A stretch of 64,000 nt of DNA, from NCBI RefSeq assembly GCF_008704205.1, contig NZ_VXLC01000027.1:1-64000 (forward strand), written 5' to 3'. The stretch is from Nocardia colli (GTDB lineage: Bacteria > Actinomycetota > Actinomycetes > Mycobacteriales > Mycobacteriaceae). Positions 54,310 through 63,050 of the stretch are shown piece by piece. The translations under genes and the position numbers were made by a program. The notes beneath the pieces are model-generated. The model ran no database searches, was not told the DNA's origin, and saw only the letters and a program-made list of their open reading frames with translations. The first letter of the stretch is position 1, and every line of letters starts with the position of its first letter.

Positions 54310-54998
54310 ACGCCGAAAGTCCGGTTCGCGCGGTAGTTTTCGATATGGACGGGTTGCTCATCGACTCGGAGAGCCTGGCCATGGAGTCGTTGGTCACTGC
54401 GGGCGCCGAGCTCGGCTACGAGATGCCGATCGAGTTCTGCCGCAGCATGATCGGCGTCCCCGCCGACCGCTGCCGTACCCTGGCCGCGGCCGCGTACGGG
54501 CGGGGTTTCCCGCTCGAGGAGTACTTCGCGCTGCACGACGAGCACCTGCGCGTGCTGGTCGACAGCGGCCGGTTGCAGACCAAGCCGGGCGCGGTCGAGC
54601 TGCTGGACGCGCTGGAAGCGCAGGGTGTGCCGAAGGCGATCGCCACCTCCTCGTCGCGCGAGCGCGCCGACCATCATCTGCAACTGGCCGGCATCGCGGA
54701 CCGGTTCGACGTGGTGGTGACGCGTCAGGACGTGACCAAGGGCAAGCCCGACCCCGAGCCGTATCTCGAGGCGATGGCCGCGCTCGGCGGTGAGACGGAA
54801 ACCACACTCGCGCTGGAGGATTCGACCAACGGTCTGCGCGCCGCGCACGCAGCGGGCCTGCGCTGCATCCTCGTCCCGGACCTGGTGCAGCCGACCGAGG
54901 AGTCCCGCCGGCTCGCCCACCGGCTGTATCCGGACCTGCATCAGGTCATCGAATACCTCGCGGTGGCCAATGCGCCCTCGCCCGCCTCGACCGCCTAG
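54306..54998 (+). CDS. HAD-superfamily sugar/polyol phosphatase (beta-phosphoglucomutase-like)
   Basis: This 230-residue HAD enzyme has the nucleophile pair D13/D15 in FDMDGLLID, motif II in IATSSSRER, KGKPDPEPY and LEDSTNGLRAA. The cap and motif set fit YniC/GPP-type sugar phosphatases. ATGA overlap with the dehydrogenase links the two: one supplies or removes a phosphate from the polyol or sugar. Which direction is unknown. Confidence 0.88.
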   Translation: MNAESPVRAVVFDMDGLLIDSESLAMESLVTAGAELGYEMPIEFCRSMIGVPADRCRTLAAAAYGRGFPLEEYFALHDEHLRVLVDSGRLQTKPGAVELLDALEAQGVPKAIATSSSRERADHHLQLAGIADRFDVVVTRQDVTKGKPDPEPYLEAMAALGGETETTLALEDSTNGLRAAHAAGLRCILVPDLVQPTEESRRLAHRLYPDLHQVIEYLAVANAPSPASTA

Positions 54999-55048
54999 GC
55001 TGATCCGAGCTCGATCGAATCTGTCGGCGGACCTGAAGAGGATCTTTC

Positions 55049-55591
55049 GTGGTGCGGATAGCTCGACCTGTCTTCGTGATGTGCGCCGGATTGACCGTGG
55101 CGGCGGCCGGATGTGCCGCCGACAACGACACGGGGTCGTCGGAGACCCACGTGCACAATGCGGCGCCGACGACGTCCGGGCTGCCCGCCCGGTGCGGTGT
55201 CGATCTGACGGCGTCGGTGATCCAGTCCGCGATCACCGCGTTGCCGGTCGAGCCGGTCACGCACGCGGCGTGGTCGAGCGATCCGCGCGGTTTCGAGGGG
55301 AACTTCGATCCGTGCGCCACCCTGTCCACCGTGATCATCACGGTGCAGGGGGCGACGGGGAGTTCGCCGAACCAGGCCTTGCTGTTCCACAAGGGCAACT
55401 ACCTCGGCACCGCGACGCCCGAGGCGCACGGTTTCACCTCGCTGGACGTCGACCGCACCACCGACGACACCGTCGGGTTGGCCTACAAGACGCCCGGCAG
55501 CTGCAATGCCTGCCCGGACGGCACCGTCACCCGTGTCCAATTCCATTGGGAGGGACAGAAAGTGCGCACGATCGGCACGCCGCCGAAGTAG
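55049..55591 (+). CDS. LppP/LprE-family lipoprotein
   Basis: This 180-residue lipoprotein has a signal peptide with lipobox AAAGC (Cys22) and a mature domain with the LppP/LprE-type CGVDLT, FDPCATLSTVIITV and LFHKGNYLGTAT motifs. Four cysteines in the mature part probably form disulfides. The family is restricted to actinobacteria and has no known activity. GTG start; a second GTG follows directly. It ends at a strong hairpin. Confidence 0.82.
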   Translation: MVRIARPVFVMCAGLTVAAAGCAADNDTGSSETHVHNAAPTTSGLPARCGVDLTASVIQSAITALPVEPVTHAAWSSDPRGFEGNFDPCATLSTVIITVQGATGSSPNQALLFHKGNYLGTATPEAHGFTSLDVDRTTDDTVGLAYKTPGSCNACPDGTVTRVQFHWEGQKVRTIGTPPK

Positions 55592-55592
55592 C

Positions 55593-55662
55593 CGCACGCC
55601 TTCTGATTTCCCGCACCGAGAATCGCATGCAAATCCTGGTGCGAAAAATCAGAAGGCGTGCG
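55593..55662. terminator. Long bidirectional hairpin between convergent lipoprotein and HxlR genes
   Basis: Perfect 17-bp arms CGCACGCCTTCTGATTT (55593-55609) and its complement (55646-55662) enclose 36 bases that pair further (GCACC/GGTGC). The A- and T-tracts on the inner sides give U-runs on neither outer side, but the stem fills the whole 71-bp gap up to the HxlR stop. It would terminate or stabilise both transcripts. Confidence 0.75.
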
Positions 55663-56010
55663 TCAGTGCTCGGCCCACCGTTGCACCCAGACCTGGAGGG
55701 GCGCGAGGGCGGCGACGAGGTCGAGGCCGTCGGCGCTGAGCTGGTAGCCGGTGGGTTCCGCGGCGACGACCCCTGCGTCGCGCAGTTCGCGTAGGCGATC
55801 GTTGAGCACGCTCGCCGATACGCCGCCGCACAGCGCCTGCAACTCGCGAAACGTCACGGCGCGTCCGTCGCGCAACTCCCACAGCACGCGCAGCGCCCAC
55901 CGCCGGCCGAGCAGATCCAGCAGCACCATGATCGGCCGCCCGGTCTGTGATCCCCGGACCGGTTCGCCGACCGCCGGAGTCTTGTTCGCTTCGGATTCCG
56001 AAGCTACCAT
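55663..56010 (-). CDS. HxlR-family transcriptional regulator
   Basis: This 115-residue winged-helix protein has the HxlR pattern LLGRRWALRVLWEL, TFRELQALCGGVSASVLNDRL and LQVWVQRWAEH. The common N-terminal cysteine before the first helix is replaced (GRPIMVLLD). ATG 56010 is preferred; one at 56019 is also in frame. It is divergent from a carboxymuconolactone-decarboxylase-type gene it probably controls. Confidence 0.88.
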   Translation of the reverse strand: MVASESEANKTPAVGEPVRGSQTGRPIMVLLDLLGRRWALRVLWELRDGRAVTFRELQALCGGVSASVLNDRLRELRDAGVVAAEPTGYQLSADGLDLVAALAPLQVWVQRWAEH

Positions 56011-56020
56011 CGTCACCATC

Positions 56021-56043
56021 CTTGCTCTGATTTTCGAAGCAAG
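56021..56043. promoter_or_regulatory. Inverted repeat in the HxlR/CMD divergent promoter
   Basis: CTTGCT (56021-56026) and AGCAAG (56038-56043) are perfect 6-bp arms with an 11-base spacer in the 69-bp gap. Suited to an HxlR dimer. Confidence 0.5.
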
Positions 56044-56079
56044 AATACTCCGTCATCGCTGCAAGCATGAGGATCTACC

Positions 56080-56643
56080 ATGAGTGACACCGCACGCATC
56101 GCCCCGCTGAGCCCGCCCTATGCTCCCGAAATCGAGGCGCAGCTACTCAAATGGATGCCGCCCGGCTCGGCCATCGAACCGCTGGCTCTGTTCCGCACCC
56201 TTGCACTGCACGACGACCTCTTCGGCCGCATGCGCCCCCTCGGCGCCGGCATTCTCGGCCACGGCCGCGTCCCGCCCCGCGACCGCGAGATCGTCATCCT
56301 TCGCACCTGTGCCCGCGCGAACGCCGAATACGAATGGGGCATCCACGCCGTAATCCAGGCTCCCGAGGTCGGATTGACGGCCGAGCAGATCGACGCGACG
56401 GTCATCGGCAAGCCCGACGACCCGGCTTGGTCGGCGGACGACACAGTCCTGGTGCGGCTCGTTGACGAAATCCACGACACCGCAACAGTTTCCGATGGGC
56501 TCTGGACGGAACTCAGCGCCCGTTACCCGGACGACCAAATCCTCGAACTGATCACCGCCACCGGCTGGTACCGCCTGCTCAGCACCGTAATCAACACTGC
56601 CCGTATCGAACACGAGACCTGGGCGCGCCGCTTCCCGGCCTGA
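56080..56643 (+). CDS. Carboxymuconolactone decarboxylase family (AhpD-like) protein
   Basis: This 187-residue helical protein has the CMD core LRTCARANAEYEWGIH. AhpD-type members have a CxxC pair; here only the first cysteine is present (C-A-R-A), so thiol-disulfide cycling as in AhpD is unlikely. The glutamate and histidine around it are kept. It is divergent from an HxlR gene, often a pair responding to electrophiles, and converges with the response regulator gene, 1 bp apart. Confidence 0.88.
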   Translation: MSDTARIAPLSPPYAPEIEAQLLKWMPPGSAIEPLALFRTLALHDDLFGRMRPLGAGILGHGRVPPRDREIVILRTCARANAEYEWGIHAVIQAPEVGLTAEQIDATVIGKPDDPAWSADDTVLVRLVDEIHDTATVSDGLWTELSARYPDDQILELITATGWYRLLSTVINTARIEHETWARRFPA

Positions 56644-56644
56644 A

Positions 56645-57331
56645 TCAGCGATCCGTCTTCGCCTCGCGGGTAACCGCCGAGTACTCCTGTTCCGGCCGTC
56701 CGGTGCTGCCGTAGCGCAGGCTCATGCGGAGGGTTCCGGTGCCGACGAGGTTGGCGAGGTAGCGCTGGGCGGTGGCGCGGGAGATGCCGATGGCGGTGGC
56801 CACCTCGCCGGCCGAGAGCGGGGTGCCCGCTTCGAGAATCGAGTGCAGGACAAGGTCTTTGGTGGGGGAGGCGACGGTGGTGGGAGCGTGGGTGGTCGTG
56901 GTGGGGCGGAGGGCTTGAAGGGCGGCGTCGACGCGCGCGTTGTCCACCTGCGGGGCGGTGAGGATGCGCCGGTAGCGGGCGTACGCGGCCAGGCGGGCGG
57001 CGAGTTCGGTGTGCGGGAAGGGTTTGACGAGGAAGGCGAGCGCGCCGGCGGACAGCGCGGCCCGCACCGCGCCGCTGTCCGTGGAAGCGGTCAGAACCAT
57101 GGCGTCGCAGCGTAATTCGCGGACGAAGTCGATGCCGGAGCCGTCGGGCAGGTAGACGTCGACGAGGGCCAGGTCGACCGGTTCGGCGGCCAGGATCTCG
57201 CGCGCCGTGCCCAGGGTGTTGGCGGTCCCGGCAACGGTGAAACCCGCGATGGAGTCGACGATTCCGGCATGCAGGTTCGCCACGCGGAAATCATCGTCGA
57301 CGACGAGAACGGTCAGATCTGATGGAGCCAT
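56645..57331 (-). CDS. CitB/DcuR-type response regulator
   Basis: This 228-residue regulator has a receiver domain with acidic D12-D14, phospho-acceptor D58 in LALVDVYLPDG and K103 in VKPF. The C-terminal HTH (ISRATAQRYLANLVGTGTL) is of the CitB type. It is encoded with the upstream kinase (19-bp overlap). Divergent from an ABC importer, which it probably controls. Confidence 0.92.
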   Translation of the reverse strand: MAPSDLTVLVVDDDFRVANLHAGIVDSIAGFTVAGTANTLGTAREILAAEPVDLALVDVYLPDGSGIDFVRELRCDAMVLTASTDSGAVRAALSAGALAFLVKPFPHTELAARLAAYARYRRILTAPQVDNARVDAALQALRPTTTTHAPTTVASPTKDLVLHSILEAGTPLSAGEVATAIGISRATAQRYLANLVGTGTLRMSLRYGSTGRPEQEYSAVTREAKTDR

Positions 57332-59001
57332 GACGCCTTACTGTCTACGAGCACTTCGGGTATGCGGGCATTGAATTCGGCACCGGTCAACGGGGGAGTA
57401 CCCCCGCGCGGACTGGCCAGCCGGACATCGCCGCCGTGATTGCGGGCGATCTGCCGGATGAGCGCCAGGCCGACGCCGCGGCCGCCGGGCACGTCGCCGC
57501 TGTCGCGGGTCGAGGTGCCCTCGGTGAACAGGACGTCGATCAACTCCGGCGCGACGCCGTCACCGCTGTCCGCGACGACGATGTGCAGCGTCGAATCCTC
57601 CTGCACCAGTTCGACTTCCACCTGTTTGACCGGATTGTCGGAGGCGCGCACCGCCTCGATCGCGTTGTCGAGCAGGTTGCCGAGCACGGTGGTCACGTCG
57701 ACGGGATCGGCTAGGCTGCCGTCCACCCAGGTGTTCGGGCCGAGCACCAGCTCGACGCCGCCTTCGCGCGCGTGCGCCGCCTTTGCCGCGAGGAACGCCT
57801 GGAGGTAGGCGTCGTGGATCGCGTCGATGCCGGGTGCGGCCGCCCCGAGCGGGCCGGCGCCGATCATCTCATCGATCGACCGCGAGGCTTCCTCGGTGCG
57901 TCCGCCATGTAGCAAGCCGCTGATCAGGTGCATTTTGTTGGAGAACTCGTGGCGCTGCGCGCGCAACACCGTGCTCATCGACTGCACGGCGTCGAGCTGG
58001 CGGGTCAGCGCCTCCACGTCGGTGCGGTCGCGCACGGTCAGCACCGCGCCCAGATCGCGCCGGTCCCGGTGCACCGGCCGCGCCGCGACGACGACGATGT
58101 GCGAACCGACGGTGGCCGACGCGGGCTGCTCGTCGAGCCCGCGGAAAACCTCGAGTACCCGTGGGGTCAGCCCGATCTCGTCCACCGGCCGCCCGATGTC
58201 CGCGCCGATGCCGAGCAGCCTGCGCGCCTCGTCGTTGACAAACGTTGTGCGCCAAGCGGAATCGACCGCCAGCACGCCGCGGCCGATGCCGTGCAGCACC
58301 GCGGCCTGGCCACGCACCAGCTCGGCGAGTTCGGCCGGCTCCAATCCGAGCGTCAGCCCGCGCCAGCGTCGGGCCAGCAGCATGGATCCCGCGATTCCGA
58401 CCAGCAGCGCGGCGCCGATCAGCAACCCGGCGGTCCGCAGGTCGTCGAGCAGCTGATCGCGCACCGCGTCGGTGGAGATGCCCACACTCACCGCGCCCAC
58501 GATACGGTCCGAACCAGGTTCCAGCACAGGAACTTTCGCCCGCACCGAATCCCCGAGCGTGCCGCGCTCCTCGGCGATCACCTCCCGCCCGGCCAGCGCG
58601 CCGGACGGATCGGTACTCACGTGCTCGGCGATCCGCGCCGCGTCCGGATGCGCCAGCCGGATGCCCGAGTCGTCGGTGATCACCACGAACAGTGCGTCCG
58701 TGCGCTGCGTGGTGTCGATCGCGATCCGTTCCAGCGGTCCGGCGGCCAGCTGTTCGCGCACCTGCGGGTCGGTGCTGATCGCCCCGGGCGCGTACTTGGT
58801 CACCTCCTCGCGAACCACGGGCTCGGCGGCGACCGTGCGCGCGATCGCGAGGGCGCGCTGGCCGTATCCGTCGCGCAGGCGCCCGTCGCTGAGGTAGCCG
58901 AAGACGGCGAAGGCGACGCCGAGGGTCAGGGTGACCACCACGATCTGCAACAGCAGAACTTGAGTCCTCAATCGCACGGCCGGCGCGCCCTCATTGGCCA
59001 T
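57313..59001 (-). CDS. CitA/DcuS-type sensor histidine kinase
   Basis: This 562-residue membrane kinase has TM1 at ~13-35, an extracytoplasmic sensor of ~155 residues, TM2 at ~191-210, a PAS domain (~240-335) and the kinase core. The phospho-acceptor is H371 in RAQRHEFSNK, the CitA/DcuS-type box; ATP lid motifs NLLDNAIEAV and GRGVGLALI follow. These sensors bind di- or tricarboxylates or related acids. ATG at 59001 gives a short cytosolic tail before TM1. Confidence 0.93.
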   Translation of the reverse strand: MANEGAPAVRLRTQVLLLQIVVVTLTLGVAFAVFGYLSDGRLRDGYGQRALAIARTVAAEPVVREEVTKYAPGAISTDPQVREQLAAGPLERIAIDTTQRTDALFVVITDDSGIRLAHPDAARIAEHVSTDPSGALAGREVIAEERGTLGDSVRAKVPVLEPGSDRIVGAVSVGISTDAVRDQLLDDLRTAGLLIGAALLVGIAGSMLLARRWRGLTLGLEPAELAELVRGQAAVLHGIGRGVLAVDSAWRTTFVNDEARRLLGIGADIGRPVDEIGLTPRVLEVFRGLDEQPASATVGSHIVVVAARPVHRDRRDLGAVLTVRDRTDVEALTRQLDAVQSMSTVLRAQRHEFSNKMHLISGLLHGGRTEEASRSIDEMIGAGPLGAAAPGIDAIHDAYLQAFLAAKAAHAREGGVELVLGPNTWVDGSLADPVDVTTVLGNLLDNAIEAVRASDNPVKQVEVELVQEDSTLHIVVADSGDGVAPELIDVLFTEGTSTRDSGDVPGGRGVGLALIRQIARNHGGDVRLASPRGGTPPLTGAEFNARIPEVLVDSKASWLHQI

Positions 59002-59070
59002 TGGCGCAGCATAGACCACCCACCGGGGGTGAGCAGAATGCGCAGAACCACCGAATCGGCACTTTGCACG

Positions 59071-59086
59071 GCTTGTGCGCACAAGC
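59071..59086. promoter_or_regulatory. 16-bp perfect palindrome between the two-component system and the ABC operon
   Basis: GCTTGTGCGCACAAGC is self-complementary. It lies 70 bp before the kinase start and 62 bp before the ATPase start in the 146-bp divergent gap. It is a strong candidate for the response-regulator or another dimeric operator. Confidence 0.65.
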
Positions 59087-59147
59087 TCCGCGGTGTGACC
59101 GGGGCCACGTACGTTCGCTCTACCTCGATCTCGCAGGAGCTAGAACC

Positions 59148-59996
59148 ATGAACCACCCACTCATCGAGCTGCGGAGCGCGACGAAGCGTTTCCCCGGCAC
59201 CGGGGGCGGCATCCACACCGCCGTCCGGAACCTCGACCTGGAGGTCCGTCCCGGCGAATTCGTCTCCGTGGTCGGCCCGACCGGCTGCGGCAAGTCGACC
59301 ACCCTGTCCCTGGTCTCCGGCCTCGAACCCGCCTCGGCCGGCCGGACGCTGGTGCGCGGCAAGGACGTCGACGGCATCCCGGACGGCATCGGCTACATGT
59401 TCCAGCAGGACGCGGTGCTGCCGTGGAAGTCCGTGCTGGACAACGTCGCCCTCGGCCCGCGCCTGCGTGGCGCGTCGAAAGCCGAAGCGCGGGAGAAGGC
59501 TTCGGTCTGGGTGCACAAGGTCGGCCTGGCCGGGTTCGAGACCTACTACCCGCATCAGCTCTCCGGCGGCATGCGCAAGCGCGTCGCGCTGGCGCAGACG
59601 CTGGTCAACGATCCGGAAATCCTGCTGATGGACGAGCCGTTCAGCGCGCTCGACGTGCAGACCCGCCAGCTCATGCAGGACGAACTGCTGCGCGTGTGGG
59701 CGGGCACCGGCGCGGCGGTCATCTTCGTCACCCACGACCTGGAGGAGGCGATCGTGCTCGCCGACCGGGTGGTCGTCATGACGGCGAGCCCGGCGACGGT
59801 GTGCGGCAACTTCGCCGTCCCGCTCGACCGGCCACGCGATGTCGAAGAGATCCGGCTCACCACCGAATTCCGGGATATCTACAAGGAAATCTGGGAAACG
59901 CTGCGCGACGAGGTCGAGGCGGCTCGAGCCACCAGGGGGACGGTAGCTGGCGGAGCCAGCGGGGCGGGTAAGGAAGGTGCCTCCCGTGTCGCATAA
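59148..59996 (+). CDS. ABC transporter ATPase (SsuB/TauB/nitrate type)
   Basis: This 282-residue ATPase has Walker A GPTGCGKST (43-51), Q-loop YMFQQDAVLPW, signature HQLSGGMRKR and Walker B LLMDEPFSALD, all typical of the SsuB/TauB/ThiZ group. Start at ATG 59148 with GGAG 9 bases upstream. The permease gene starts within its last ~10 bases. Confidence 0.92.
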   Translation: MNHPLIELRSATKRFPGTGGGIHTAVRNLDLEVRPGEFVSVVGPTGCGKSTTLSLVSGLEPASAGRTLVRGKDVDGIPDGIGYMFQQDAVLPWKSVLDNVALGPRLRGASKAEAREKASVWVHKVGLAGFETYYPHQLSGGMRKRVALAQTLVNDPEILLMDEPFSALDVQTRQLMQDELLRVWAGTGAAVIFVTHDLEEAIVLADRVVVMTASPATVCGNFAVPLDRPRDVEEIRLTTEFRDIYKEIWETLRDEVEAARATRGTVAGGASGAGKEGASRVA

Positions 59997-60873
59997 CGTC
60001 ATCGAAAAGGGCTCGGCCGCAACGGCGGTGCCGGAGAACGAGACCGAAGAGCAGATCCTCAACCGGGTCCGCACCAACGCCCGGCGGGTGCGTGTGCGCA
60101 CCTGGGGTCTCCGATTGGCTTTGGTCGCACTGTGGCTCGGCTCCTGGGAGCTGACCGCCTCGCTGTGGATCGATCCGTTCTTCTACTCCAAGCCGTCGCT
60201 GATCTGGGACCGCCTGGTCGAATGGTTCACCGAAGGAACCCAATTCGGCTCGATCTGGTTGCAGATCTTCACCACGGTCCAGGAGGCCGTGCTCGGCTTC
60301 CTGATCGGCGCGGTCGCCGGCGTAGTGCTCGGCACGCTGCTCGGCCGCAGCCGGTACTGGGCCGACGTGCTCGCGCCGTTCATCAAGGCGCTCAACGCGG
60401 TTCCGCGCATCGTGCTCGCGGCGCTGTTCATCATCTGGTTCGGTCTCGGGCTCAGCTCGAAGGTCGCGACGGTGGTCGTGCTGGTGTTCTTCGCGGTGTT
60501 CTTCAACGCCTTCACCGGTGCTCGTGAAGTGGACGGCAACGTCATCAACAACGCCCGCATCCTCGGCGCGGGCAAGCGGCAGGTGCTCACCGCGATCGTG
60601 CTGCCCAGCGCGACCACCTGGATCCTGTCCAGCCTGCACACCGCCTTCGGCTTCGCGCTGATCGGCGCGGTGGTCGGTGAATATGCCGGTGCCAGTAAGG
60701 GTTTGGGCCTGCTGATCAGCAACGCCCAGGGCACCTTCGACTCGGCAGGCATCTACGCGGGCATGATCATCATCACGGTGATCGCGCTGCTCGCCGAATG
60801 GGCGATCGGCTTCGCCGAGGGCAAGCTGCTGAAATGGCGTCCTTCGCAGGCGACTTCGGGCCACGGGATCTGA
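59986..60873 (+). CDS. ABC transporter permease (SsuC/TauC type)
   Basis: This 295-residue permease has about six helices after a ~40-residue cytosolic head and the EAA loop NNARILGAGKRQV. GTG at 59986 is chosen because AAGGAAGG lies 8 bases upstream; a GTG at 59977 is also in frame. It partners the upstream ATPase and downstream binding protein. Confidence 0.9.
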   Translation: MSHNVIEKGSAATAVPENETEEQILNRVRTNARRVRVRTWGLRLALVALWLGSWELTASLWIDPFFYSKPSLIWDRLVEWFTEGTQFGSIWLQIFTTVQEAVLGFLIGAVAGVVLGTLLGRSRYWADVLAPFIKALNAVPRIVLAALFIIWFGLGLSSKVATVVVLVFFAVFFNAFTGAREVDGNVINNARILGAGKRQVLTAIVLPSATTWILSSLHTAFGFALIGAVVGEYAGASKGLGLLISNAQGTFDSAGIYAGMIIITVIALLAEWAIGFAEGKLLKWRPSQATSGHGI

Positions 60874-60875
60874 GC

Positions 60876-61928
60876 ATGAGGTACCGCAAACATGTGTCGG
60901 TCGTCCTCGTCGCCATCGCGGCGCTGCTGCTGGCCACGGGATGCCGGGATTCCCGGCACATTCCGATGGCGAACGGGCGCCCGCAGATCACCATCATGGT
61001 CGGCGGGCTGGAGAAGGTGATCTATCTGCCCGCGATGCTCACCAAGCAGCTCGGCTTCTTCGACAGCAACGACATCGACGTGAAGCTGCTCGGCGAGCAG
61101 TCCGGCGCGAATGCCGAAACCGCGCTGCTCACCGGCGATGTGCAGGGCGTGGTCGGGTTCTACGACCACACCATCGACCTTCAGGCCAAGGAGCAGTGCA
61201 TCCGCTCGGTGGTGCAGTTCTCCGACGTGCCCGGCGAGGTGGAGCTGGTCTCCAAGCAGGACGCGGCGACCATCAAGTCGACCGCGGACCTGCGCGGCAA
61301 GAACCTGGGCGTCACCTCGCTCGGTTCCTCGACCGACTTCCTCACCCAGGCGCTCACCGGCCAGCAGGGCATGACCACCAAGGACTACACCCGGGTGAAA
61401 GTCGGTGCGGGACAGACGTTCATCGCCGGCATGAACCACAACGGCATCGACGCCGGCATGACCACCGACCCGACCGTCGCGCAGATGATCAACTCCGGTG
61501 AGGCCGAAATCCTGGTCGACATGCGCACCGAAGCCGGCACCCGGGCCGCCCTCGGCGGCCTGTACCCGGCCACCTCGCTGTACATGAACTGCGCGACCAT
61601 CGATGCCCACCCGGACATCGTGCGCAAGCTCGCGGCGGCCTTCGTGCAGACGCTGAAGTGGATCAAAACCCATACGCCGGAAGAGATCGCGGCCAAGATG
61701 CCCTCGCAGTACGCGAGCGCGGGCAAGGACCTCTACATCCAGTCCATCCGCGACTCGATCGGCATGTTCAACGGCGATGGCCTGATGAAACCCGAAGGCG
61801 CCCAGAACGTTCTGAACATCCTCGGCAAGTATTCGCGCAACGTGGCACCGATGAAAGACCGCATCGATCTGTCCAAGACCTACACCACCCAATTCGTAGA
61901 GGAGGCGTTGCGCGCGCCCAAGCAGTAG
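60876..61928 (+). CDS. NMT1/THI5-like ABC substrate-binding lipoprotein
   Basis: This 350-residue binding protein has a lipobox LLATGC (Cys23) and the SsuA/THI5 fold: VGGLEKVIYLPAML, LGFFDSNDIDVKLL, ADLRGKNLGVTSLGS and GIDAGMTTDPT. The family binds sulfonates, pyrimidine precursors, aromatic acids or nitriles. ATG 60876 lies 2 bp past the permease stop. With the divergent CitAB-type sensor, an organic acid is the best guess; this is inference. Confidence 0.9.
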   Translation: MRYRKHVSVVLVAIAALLLATGCRDSRHIPMANGRPQITIMVGGLEKVIYLPAMLTKQLGFFDSNDIDVKLLGEQSGANAETALLTGDVQGVVGFYDHTIDLQAKEQCIRSVVQFSDVPGEVELVSKQDAATIKSTADLRGKNLGVTSLGSSTDFLTQALTGQQGMTTKDYTRVKVGAGQTFIAGMNHNGIDAGMTTDPTVAQMINSGEAEILVDMRTEAGTRAALGGLYPATSLYMNCATIDAHPDIVRKLAAAFVQTLKWIKTHTPEEIAAKMPSQYASAGKDLYIQSIRDSIGMFNGDGLMKPEGAQNVLNILGKYSRNVAPMKDRIDLSKTYTTQFVEEALRAPKQ

Positions 61929-61940
61929 CGCGTTCAGGCG

Positions 61941-61971
61941 ATGCGCCGTCCAGGGGTCCTGGGCGGCGCAT
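61941..61971 (+). terminator. Hairpin terminator after the ABC operon
   Basis: ATGCGCCGTCCAGG and CCTGGGCGGCGCAT form a 14-bp stem with one G-U pair and a 3-base loop, 12 bp after the binding-protein stop. Only a short T-run follows, as is usual in GC-rich actinobacteria. Confidence 0.7.
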
Positions 61972-62068
61972 TTGCGTGCGCGGGAGCTTGTTCCGCGCAC
62001 GCTCGGATGGCCGGATCTGTGGGCTGCGCGTCCTTGTGGACATATCCGGGGTGTTCGAGACTGGGGAC

Positions 62069-63013
62069 ATGGAGTCGAACGGTGACGTGGTGGTCGCGGT
62101 ATCCGAGGGTGTGTTGCTGCTCGACGTCGCCGGGCCGGTTCAGGTGTTGCACTGGGCCGGGCATCGGGTTCGGTTCGCGTCACCGGACGGGCGGGATGTG
62201 TGCACCGATGTAGGTGTGCCGCTGGGGGTTTCGGAAGCGCTCGGCGAACTGGCCGGGCCGATCGATACGTTGCTCGTGCCGGGATACGCGCCGGAGGGGC
62301 CGGTTCCGGCCGATCTGGTCCGGTCGGTCCGGGCCGCGGGCGCGAGAGCGCGGCGCGTGGCTTCGGTGTGCACCGGCGCGTTGGTCCTGGCCGAAGCGGG
62401 CCTGCTGGACGAGCGGCGGGCGACGACGCATTGGCTGGCCTGTGCGCAACTGGCGCGACAGTTTCCGCGGGTGCAGGTCGAGCCGGATGCCATCTGTGTG
62501 CGGGACGGGCCAATATACACCTCGGCGGGGGTCACGGCGGGTATCGATCTGGCGCTCGCGCTGGTGGAAGAAGACCACGGGGTCGAGTTGGCGCGCTCGC
62601 TCGCCAAGTATCTCGTGGTGTATCTGCGGCGTCCCGGTGGTCAAGCCCAGTTCAGCATGCGCGCGGGCCTCGGGCAGCCGCGCAGCAGCGGTTTGCGTAA
62701 GGCGGTCGATTCGGTCGCCGAGGATCTGGCGGCTGACCACAGCCTGGCCGCGATGGCGGCCCGCGCCGCGCTCAGCGAGCGCCACCTGAGCAGGTTGTTT
62801 CGTCAGGAGACGGGGCTGACTCCGGCGCAGTACGTCAAGCAGGCGCGGGTGGAGGCCGCGCGGGTCCTGCTCGAAACCAGCGACGACCTGGTCGCCGCGA
62901 TCGCCCGGCGCAGCGGTTTCGGGTCCGAGGAGACCATGCGCCGCACCTTCGCCGAGGTGCTCGGCACCTCGCCGAGCGACTATCGCGAGCGATTCCGCGC
63001 CTCGGCGCTCTGA
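62069..63013 (+). CDS. GlxA-family AraC-type regulator (DJ-1/isonitrile-hydratase-like N-terminus)
   Basis: This 314-residue regulator has an N-terminal DJ-1/PfpI-like domain (VSEGVLLLDVAGPVQVL, ASVCTGALVLAEAGLL with the elbow cysteine) and a C-terminal AraC HTH pair (SERHLSRLFRQETGLTPAQYV, SGFGSEETMRRTF). Such GlxA-like proteins sense small molecules and activate neighbours. ATG 62069 is preferred; an upstream GTG at 62033 is also in frame. The HD-domain gene follows after 37 bp. Confidence 0.88.
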   Translation: MESNGDVVVAVSEGVLLLDVAGPVQVLHWAGHRVRFASPDGRDVCTDVGVPLGVSEALGELAGPIDTLLVPGYAPEGPVPADLVRSVRAAGARARRVASVCTGALVLAEAGLLDERRATTHWLACAQLARQFPRVQVEPDAICVRDGPIYTSAGVTAGIDLALALVEEDHGVELARSLAKYLVVYLRRPGGQAQFSMRAGLGQPRSSGLRKAVDSVAEDLAADHSLAAMAARAALSERHLSRLFRQETGLTPAQYVKQARVEAARVLLETSDDLVAAIARRSGFGSEETMRRTFAEVLGTSPSDYRERFRASAL

Positions 63014-63050
63014 ATCACCCGAATCACTTGAGTCACTGAGGAGTTCAGTC

